A DNA stretch of 64,000 nt from Isoetes taiwanensis (lineage: Eukaryota; Streptophyta; Lycopodiopsida; Isoetales; Isoetaceae). Position 1 is the first letter of the stretch. The number at the start of each line of letters is the position of its first letter. A program made the translations under genes and the position numbers. Shown one piece after another: positions 56,776 through 64,000 of the stretch. The stretch covers positions 5,211,183 through 5,275,182 of the forward strand of contig JAJEKV010000026.1 in assembly GCA_021234155.1 (NCBI GenBank), in the 5' to 3' direction. Below the pieces are notes generated by a model. That model was not told the origin of the DNA and made no database searches. It saw only the letters and a list, made by a program, of their open reading frames with translations.

Positions 56776-59623
56776 CAGGGTTTCCCTTAAGGGGCGAATA
56801 TTCGCTAATATGCTATATTTGAGTGTTTTTATATAAATGGTTACAAATCTTGAGTAGGTTCAAAAAGAAATATATTTTTTAATTTTCGCCGGCATTTCGA
56901 CCGATTAAGCTCCCGCCCAGCTCGAGGTCGCCCTAAAGACGACGGCAGGATTTCAGCTATTCGCCTACATCTTGACAAGATATTTTTATTTTGAAGGTTC
57001 ATTCGCCTCTTAGCTCCCGTAGTTGCTGGTGCCTGAGAGTTTAAAAGTCGAATTTGGTTCTGTGGTAAATCTGGGCACATGTACGAATTTTTGAAGCTTA
57101 TAAATCTTATCTGGACTGATCGGTATTCTATATGGCCTTCTTTGCTAGATAGTAGCTATGCATGCTGAACATTTTAGGCATCATTCTTTACAGTTATTAG
57201 CATTCACATGGTATTGATAAGTCCATTGTTTCTTATATGTTTTTACTGGCATTATGCACTCTAATCCATGTCAACTGTGTCCAGCATGGAGCTTGGGTGA
57301 CCTGAACATGAACAGATTGAGTGTTTTCCGAGATGTGGTATGCTTTCAACTCTTGTATGGTTTTTATGTAGATGTTCCTTCTAAAGTATCGATTCAATCC
57401 ATATGTATTTCATGTTGGAAGAAAGGAAGTTTGTAGTTTCGTTCAAAAATGTAGAAATATATGGCTGTTTTTGATCTTATGGCTGACAAATGTACAACTC
57501 CCTTGAAAGCTCAGACGTGATGTCATGTAGTTTATTCCTATATTATTATGGAGTAACGTCAATAACGTTTTGTATTGATGTTTTCAGGCTCTAAATGTGC
57601 ATATTCTTAGCACATCTTAAATTTCAAAGCAGGACATTAAATAAACAAGCAACAATATTTAACGATATCTTATCTTCTTCCATCGGGTTGCTTAACATCA
57701 GGTACTGACCAATACCCTTACAAACGTATCTTCCTTCCTGCATAGAAAAACTGTCCAAAGTTGACACCAGTATGGTGTCCTGCTGCAATCCAAATTATTG
57801 TGGTCAGTATTTGACTTAAATCTTCCTTGTTCTTTAGACTAGGCCACCATGGTTCATCTTTCTTGTCACGATGCCCTTGAGTTCTTATCTCTGTCCACCA
57901 ATTCTGAAGCTCAACGTCATTGATTACAGTCTCAGGGTCCCTATAGTAGAATGAGACATAGGTTTCTACCCAGGATTTAATGCTAGACCATACAAAAAGT
58001 CCATCTGCTGCATACGGATAATCCTCAAGTACAAGACGCAATCCATGTGGTGCAGAAGGATCTTCTACAGCCATACCTCTGTACATACATTCCAAGTTAG
58101 TCATCTTTAATTATAATGGTGCCACAAATAAACTGATTATGCAGATATTACAACCAACCTCTTGATCAAATTTGCAGGCAATCCCTCTTTGTCAAAGCGC
58201 CACTCGGCTGCATAAGCTGCAGAACTCATTTCCAATGCATATTGGCCTGGAGTAAAGCACTTCTCTATGATACTATCTACACTGATCAGTGTTTGTCTTG
58301 CAGCTCCATTTATATCCAGGGTGTATCCAGCGCCAATTAATATCCAGCGCCAATTAGCAACATTTTTCCTGATTTTGCAAATCAACCAGGCAGCACAAGC
58401 TCTATGTTCCTTTCTTGAAGTTTCATTTTCCATTTTTTCCAATTTTACTGCGACCAAGCAGCACAAGCAAGGTATCTAACAAGTGCCCACATATATATGT
58501 GTATGGAAGTGTCCTAGTATGTCAATCTCTTTGTTAAGCTAAAGAGGCCTTGTGTGCACTGTATTCAATCTCAGTGTCACATGTCCGATAGGACGCTGCC
58601 TTGTGGTGTGACGTTAAAATCTCTTCTTCTTCTTCTGTTGATCTAACGAGGCCCAATGCGCACTGCATTCCATCTCTCTCTTCACTTTCAAAATAGGAGC
58701 TTAAGATTTATGATCTTTTTGCTTTCTCATTGGAAGATTAATGTATCACTGTTTCCTAATAAAACTATGCCTTCAGAGCTATCGTGTTACCATTTGTAGG
58801 TTGATTCTCTCTTGCAAATTTAATGATCAATGCCAAAGTTGGTTTCTACTATTTATTCTGTTGCTTAAAAAACCAAGGGAACGCAAACATTGAGTTTTCG
58901 CTACTGTTTAGTAAAAGTTGTAGCAACATTACAATCTTAAAATTTTATGGGCCTTTATGAATGCCAATTAAATTTTTAAGGCACCAAAGGCACATCAATA
59001 TGGCCTTCAACTCATGTACATTTTATATCATGTTCACATAAATATCAAACATCAACATGTGAGATTAATGTTTAGTTAAGAACTTAAAGACTCATTGACA
59101 TGTTTGAGCTTTTTCTGTCTATTTAGGCACTTTACAAAAACAACCTTGAAAAATTGCATTTGAAATTTGTAAGAATCAATTCCATGAAAAATAATCAAGG
59201 GAGTGCTACTAGGGTCAATGATATTCTCAACCCTAATTGTCACATGAATGACTTTCATTTGTGTTGGCCAGTGATATGTACATCAAAATTCAAAGAATGT
59301 ATAAGGTAATTGTTCAAAGAATATATGAGGTAATTGGGTGTGAATGCTCCACTTTAGTTTCCTTTTTATATTCGATATTGTCTAGATGGGCATGTTTCGA
59401 GCACTAGCCATAACACACAAAAGGCAATAACAAGCACTAAGAATAATATTAAAGGAAAAAAAGATTACACATGGCATTGTTGTACTTCAAAAATTCGCCT
59501 TCAATACTATGTCAAAACATCAAAAGATAAATAAATTTGCCACTATTAGCTAACCTTCAAAACTGAAATTCGCCAGGTGTTCTAAACTTATCCACTTAAG
59601 AATTTTCCTTAAGGGAAACCCTG
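56776..59623. mobile_element. hAT-like non-autonomous element carrying lipoxygenase exons
   Basis: 2848 bp. Identical 17-bp terminal inverted repeats CAGGGTTTCCCTTAAGG, an 8-bp target duplication TACGCAAA (56768-56775 and 59624-59631), and a CAGGG start are hAT hallmarks. TTCGCC words recur near both ends. No hAT transposase is present. The only recognisable coding content is a lipoxygenase fragment. It interrupts the DUF7869 gene in a codon-defined position, and both halves of that gene read on across it. Confidence 0.92.
57740..58340 (-). pseudogene. Lipoxygenase (LOX) two-exon fragment captured in the hAT element
   Basis: Plant lipoxygenases add oxygen to polyunsaturated fatty acids in oxylipin synthesis. 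The first exon block (about 58159-58335) reads GYTLDINGAARQTLISVDSI, FTPGQYALEMSSAAYAAEWR and FDKEGLPANLIK. The second (57740-58078) reads RGMAVEDPSAPHGLRLVLED, YPYAADGLFVWSSIKSWVET, DKKDEPWWPSLKNKEDL and ILTTIIWIAAGHHTGVNFGQ. The K-R-G junction across the intron is in phase with consensus sites. The iron-ligand His and Asn of HxxxN are kept. Missing are the WxxTHAxxEP ligand region upstream and everything after FYAG, including the C-terminal Ile. It can only be a fragment. Confidence 0.92.
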
Positions 59624-61517
59624 TACGCAAAGAGTGTTTGATTCTTGTTCTCCCTTGTAGTATTGTCAAGTTGCAGATAAAGCACTGGTGGTAATTGCTC
59701 TTGCTCGCACAGGACCTTGTTAAGAATTGTAATTGTGAGGTTCGGGTCACCATGCAAGTTTGGATACGTCAAAAATACTTTGCACTTTAGACTTCCTTTG
59801 AAGACCATAGCTCCTACAAGGTGGACCTTAAGAAAACATTCCTCTGGCACATCTTTAGGAATGTTCAAGAAATGTGGTAGAGTTGTTTTTTTTGGGTCCA
59901 TTCCATCAATCACAACAGACATGTATTGCAGTGGACGTTCAAGAGCTTTTTTTCTATGCTTGGCAAGCTTTCTTCTCTCTGCTGCTTGTTGTTCACGATG
60001 TCTGGCAAGGTTCTGTTGCACAATATCTGTAGAAGAAATCAGGTCAAAGCATTTTCTCTGAAACAAGTGAGAGATTGGAGAACATGAGCTTACTTCTTTC
60101 GACCTCTGTCTTTGTAGTTTTCGTTGACTCTTTAATTACGCACACCTCGAGCAAAGCGGACATTCTATGTTTTCTAGGAATTTTCACAAGACCAAATTCA
60201 CTTTTCCACAGTCTGGTGAAGTGTGAGTAAGAGATGTGCTGAAGCTGAGTGCAAGTCTCTTTGTACTCATTAAAAACATCTTTTTTGGTGATGTTATCAG
60301 TTAAATGATACATGTTGCTGTTAGGTAGCTTCTCACATGTTTCTCTAAAATATTTCTCCATCCATGACACAGCAGCAAGGGCATGCATGGTTACAACTCT
60401 TCTTGGTCCACAATGATCATCGATTCTTTGGATTTTTGTCGATCTTTTTTGTGTATTCTAGACATTATGGTGGACCCTAAACGGTGGACAACCATAAAGC
60501 ATTTCTGGCAAACTTCTTGACGGTTAATGTAGTGCAAGAAGGTGTTGTGGTCTGGTCTTACATGATAAGCTAAGTAGGCATTCTGGTCTGCCAATGTCAT
60601 GGAACTGTAGTTGTCTCTAACTGCTCGTAATTTAGCCATGTTAAATCTGTTGATGCAACCCAATGAGCAGCATTTAGTTCTCAAAAGTCTCCTCATTTTG
60701 TGTTCATCCATAAGATTTCTTCTTCTTACAGAGGAGCAAGCCCTCAAACCAAAATCCACCTTGAATTTCTTTGAAGATTGGCTGGAGAACATGTAATCTC
60801 TTTGTTCCTCGTTGGTGTCTTCATCTTCTGATGAAACTTCTACTCTGGGGGTGACTTCCTCTGTCCTGAGTGGTGTGCTTGTAGAGGAAAACAGATCACG
60901 TGAAGTTGTTCCCGGAATAGGCGGGGGTACAGTGCTAAAGGATGGTGATGGCCCATAAGAGGTTGTGGCATCAGCTGTTCTTGTACCATCTTGAAAAGGA
61001 GTTCTTGCAAACATCTCCTTTAGAGTGGACTGGAATTCTGCAAATCCATGTGTCACAACCATTGTTGTGTGAAGAGGAGTGCATGCTGGAGCATCGTCCT
61101 CGTTTGTAGTGAAGTTCTGGTGAGAGAAATTGTAGTGAATCTCACAGTCTTCTTTACTTTCTGTGTTCCTTGTATGTTTGAATGAAGGGGGCGAAGCTAC
61201 AAACGGGTCCGGGGATGGAACAAAGGGTGGTGGCAACATGCTCCGAACTGGACTTGGTGACGGTTGGAAGGGTGGTGGAAGTCTGTTACGTGCTGGACTC
61301 GGTGTGTCTTCGAGAAGCAACAACGATGAAGACGATGTAGGAGTCGGAGAATGCCGGTCTTCAGTAGAAATAACGTTGTTCCCAAGCGTGTCCTTAGAAC
61401 TAGACGAGTTTGAGATAACAAAAGGTGGTGGAAGCTTGTTCACGAAGCGGTTCGTCATTTTAACAACTGCAAAATAGTGAAGAGATTTGAGAAACCTTCT
61501 GTAGTGCAGAGCTTTTC

Positions 61518-62255
61518 TTATTCCCGAATACACACCCACGTAGTACAAGTAGAAGTTCCAGTACTAATCAAGTGAAAGTCAAAATAAAAGCTATTCTGGA
61601 ATACACAGGATTAGGATAATAGAGCCAAACGTATTCCGCTTCACATAGGAAAAGTGCAAGACAAAAATGATACCTTTAAAAGGAAATTTCGGCGCCTTCA
61701 GTTGTGTATTCCAGTCTCTGAGCTCAAGTCGCCAGCGTCAGCGCCTTCGATTAAAATATTCATAGATTGTATTCCGATCGACATAGAGAAAAATGGAGAG
61801 GTGAGTTAGAAAGTACAACGTACAATCATTTTTGTGCTTGTTTGTTATTCCCGAATACACTTTCGCCTTCGCGCGAAGGCGAACGTGTATTCCGGAATAC
61901 ACTTTCGACTTTGCGCGAAGGCGAACGTGTATTCCGGAATACACGTGTAAGCCAAAGTGTATTCTGGAATACACTTTGGCTTACACCCTCAATCGAAAGT
62001 ACCCTGAGGGTGTAAGCCAAAGTGTATTCCGGAATACACTTTCGCCTTCACGCGAAGTCGAAAGTGTATTCCGGAATACACTGTCCACTTCTGAGTTTGA
62101 AAGGTATTTTCTTGCACTATTTTTAGGCGTTTTTCAGGCTTTTTAGACTTGTTTAAGCCTGTTTTTGTGTCAAGGTTGCACTCTTGTTTTTGCTTTTTGA
62201 CCTGTTTTTGTACTATTTTTGTCCTTTGTTTAAGACATTTTGTATTCTGGAATAG
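61518..62255. promoter_or_regulatory. Palindrome array, right locus, between divergent genes
   Basis: TGTATTCCGGAATACA sites start at 61844 (variant), 61886, 61928, 61958 (one change), 62023 and 62065. The intervals are 42, 42, 30, 65 and 42 bp. Weaker sites lie at about 61518, 61590, 61630, 61695, 61765 and 62240. The spacers are also palindromic: 61862-61883 is a perfect 22-bp palindrome, and 61974-61991 pairs perfectly with 62005-62022. The array fills the gap between the DUF7869 start (61458, minus) and the first sure ParB-like exon (62310, plus), the place of a bidirectional promoter. A variant site (TGTATTCTGGAATACC) also sits in the ParB-like gene's intron at 63646. Confidence 0.88.
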
Positions 62256-62309
62256 CTTTCTGCCACTGTTTTCACTAAAAAAGTCGCGTTTACACTTAAA
62301 TGTGTACAG

Positions 62310-64000
62310 GCAAGAAAGCAGCAAGAAACATCAGAAGAAGCCCATCAGGTTGTCCCAGAAGCCGCACCCACAGAGAAGGGTTGAAGAAGATGCGGTGCGC
62401 CTGCGATTTACGAAAACCCTCAAACGCAGTGGTTCTTTACTAGGGGAACAGTTGGAAAGTACAGTACCCTTACCTTCTTGCATGTTTGTCGGAGTGCTGG
62501 GAATAAAAGGTACGATGACAGAGAGTTTGTTTGCATGGGCACCATACAAGCTGTTAGTGAAATAGCCGGGGAGTCAGGACAACGAGGCAGACTATCCTTT
62601 GCGACGTCCCAAGGATTTATTCATGTTGATGAAGCCTACTTTAGAATTGTCAAAGTAAACCCGCTGGCACTTTACAAGTATGTGTCTCACTACATCAACA
62701 AGAAACAACTCAGTGTGATAATCAATGAGATTCGAAGCACAACAAGCGAAAACTTCGCTTACAGCGAGTCAGAGCAGGGGGAAGAGGAAGATAATGGGAG
62801 TCCTTTAGTGAGCCCATCAGGGGGGTCATTAGATGGAGGGTCCCAAGAACAAGAAGCAGATGTTCCGCCAGTGCCGCCAAAAAAACTTAACAGGCCAAGG
62901 CCAACGATAGCTGCTAAAGAACCAAAGAAGCGGAAGGTACAACAGCTTGATTTTGCTGAAATCGCTGAGGAACAACCAAAAACGAAGAAGGGAAAGGGCA
63001 AGGCTCCTGGGGTGGCCATTAAAGAAAAAAAAGTGGATAAGACCTCAGAGAGGATGGAACAAATAAATCTTAACAAGTATGTTCAAGGGGTAATATACTT
63101 GCCAGTAACTTCAATGAGGTTGCCACCGAAGAATGAAGCTGGTGAGCGCCCCCTTCAAGTTCGAAAAATCTATGCAGCAACCCCAATGCCCATGTTGCTC
63201 CAATTGTTGTTCTTGTTGACAGAACCCAGTGCATGGACCCCAAGGACTACGACAGAGAAAATGCAGACACTTACATGCACTATGTCCTTGGGGGAAACCA
63301 CAGTTTCAAAGCAAGGAGACAGTTGTACAAAGAAAAAAACAACCCAAGATATCTATCTGTGCTCTGTGCTGTTTACTGTGGCCTGACAGACGAGGAAGCC
63401 AAAATCGTTGCCAAGACAACAAATTGAGCTTTGTGGACAAAATCAGGTTCATGCACAGGGAATATATGATATTTAAAGAAAAATATGGAGATGATTTGAA
63501 GAAACCACAATACTCATTGGAACTAAAGGAAGCGTGTGCTGTGGAGTGCTGCCTCAAATACGACGAGGCTAACAAACGGCAGTCTCTAATACCACATGAC
63601 AACTGGTTCCAGCTAGCCTTCAGAGATGGCAGAGTAAGTTGTTTTTGTATTCTGGAATACCCCTGCAGGCCTCCCACTGATATCGCTTTCTTATCTCCAG
63701 ATTTGGGACCTCCAAAACGAAATATTCACCATGTTCGAGCGTGGTGATTTAAAAAGCAAAGGCAAGGTCTCCGAAAAGAAAAAAGGATCCGACGTCCTCA
63801 AAAAGGAAATGACAATCACTGTGTGGCGAGAAATGCAGGGCTTCACAGATATGGATATATTAGAAAGGCTACTGCAAAAGGTTGTCGATAAAGAATTTAC
63901 TCTTGAAGAAATGTCCAAGGAGCTCCACAAGTAAGCATGCCACTTTGGGTTTTTGTTTGGTAGGGAGAAGTGTAGTTCAAAAAACACGCTTACACGCGAA
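62310..64000 (+). pseudogene. ParB-like gene, right copy (runs off the window)
   Basis: Exons: 62310-63633 with deletions, 63701-63930, then a GTAAGC donor and beyond. The N-terminal domain reads GKYSTLTFLHVCRSAGNK, YDDREFVCMGTIQAVSEIAG and GRLSFATSQGFIHVDEAYFR. An acidic then Lys-rich linker has a PKKRKV nuclear-localisation motif (62922-62939). The ParB-like block has MRLPPKNEAGERPLQVRKIY, then DTYMHYVLGGNHSFKARRQL, then GLTDEEAKIVAKTTN. After that come DKIRFMHREYMIFKEKYGDD, DNWFQLAFRDGR and a new exon IWDLQNEIFTMFERGDLKSK. Against the left copy there is a 34-bp deletion after RKIYA (about 63177) and one of about 25 bp after KTTN, both frame-breaking. A start codon is uncertain; ATGGAGAG|GTGAGT at 61793 is one possibility, which would place the array in intron 1. 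Confidence 0.65.

Larger units (their letters stand above)
56281..61458 (-). pseudogene. DUF7869-type transposase-like gene, interrupted by a hAT element
   Basis: Start at 61458 (MTNRFVNKLPPPF), followed by a Pro/Ser-rich region of about 230 residues. A Cys-rich block follows (RTKCCSLGCINRFNMAKLRA, then RQEVCQKCFMVVHRLGSTIM), then HALAAVSWMEKYFRETCEKL, a 46-bp intron (60050-60095), and the block YMSVVIDGMDPKKTTLPHF, LYLQLDNTTRENKNQTLFAY and LVGHTHDQIDQMFSRFSVCL. The spaced Asp motifs (DGMD, LDNT) and the H-T-H-x-x-I/D block are typical of DUF7869 proteins, which I take to be RNase-H-fold transposases. Breaks: a frameshift at about 60395 and the hAT insertion between LFAY and CAMLVELGIF. It diverges from the ParB-like gene across a palindrome array. 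Family assignment is from memory of the motif pattern. Confidence 0.78.

Noticed and set aside
61845-62080. True bacterial parS sites
   Set aside because: Only length, symmetry and the outer TGT/ACA agree with parS; the central bases differ. I keep it as an analogy, not an identity.
1-64000. tRNA, rRNA or snRNA genes
   Set aside because: I looked for tRNA T-arm and box motifs and rRNA stretches and saw none; a tRNAscan-SE/Infernal run would be needed to be sure.

Overview
This is nuclear DNA of a land plant. It holds plant-type intron-bearing genes (a complete methionine sulfoxide reductase B, and remnants of CCT2, LST8, an ARL-type GTPase and a lipoxygenase), with plant CACTA, MULE, hAT, Ty1/copia and Ty3/gypsy elements and LINEs. 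The DUF7869-type and GCRCH-type transposase-like proteins make me lean towards a non-seed plant (bryophyte, lycophyte or fern). That is an inference, and I cannot name the species.

Layout. 1-3080: minus-strand pseudogene of the chaperonin subunit CCT2 with a 369-bp inverted-repeat MITE in it. 3.4-9 kb: foldback and minisatellite DNA, duplicated exon-like fragments and a second CCT2 scrap. 10.5-11.7 kb: LINE 3' ends. 15.56-17.04 kb: MsrB, the only gene that looks fully intact (5 exons, 189 codons). 18.9-20.3 kb: LINE remnant. 21.4-23.7 kb plus 31.33-31.42 kb: one copy of a ParB/sulfiredoxin-fold-like gene preceded by an array of 16-bp palindromes. It is cut by a complete 7.6-kb CACTA element (23710-31333). 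32.7-36.2 kb: duplicated fragments and an ARL-like GTPase remnant. 36283-41093: a very young Ty1/copia element. 43.2-44.5 kb: LST8 pseudogene. 44.7-55.1 kb: an unidentified gene split by a 9.3-kb Mutator-like element, which itself contains a complete Ty3/gypsy element (46621-53703). 55.4-64 kb: a divergent gene pair. A DUF7869-type (probably DDE transposase) gene on the minus strand is broken by a hAT-like element that carries lipoxygenase exons. A second copy of the ParB-like gene runs off the right end on the plus strand. A palindrome array lies between the two.

The most interesting system is this divergent pair and its relative at 21-31 kb. In both, the promoter-side DNA carries many copies of TGTATTCCGGAATACA or close variants. 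Many sites start exactly 42 bp apart (four turns of B-DNA), and the spacers are themselves inverted repeats. The encoded protein combines a lysine-rich nuclear-localisation segment with a ParB-like block. I read this as an undescribed mobile or selfish element with its own phased operator or centromere-like array. The function is inference. Both protein copies are damaged, but the two together show a conserved design.
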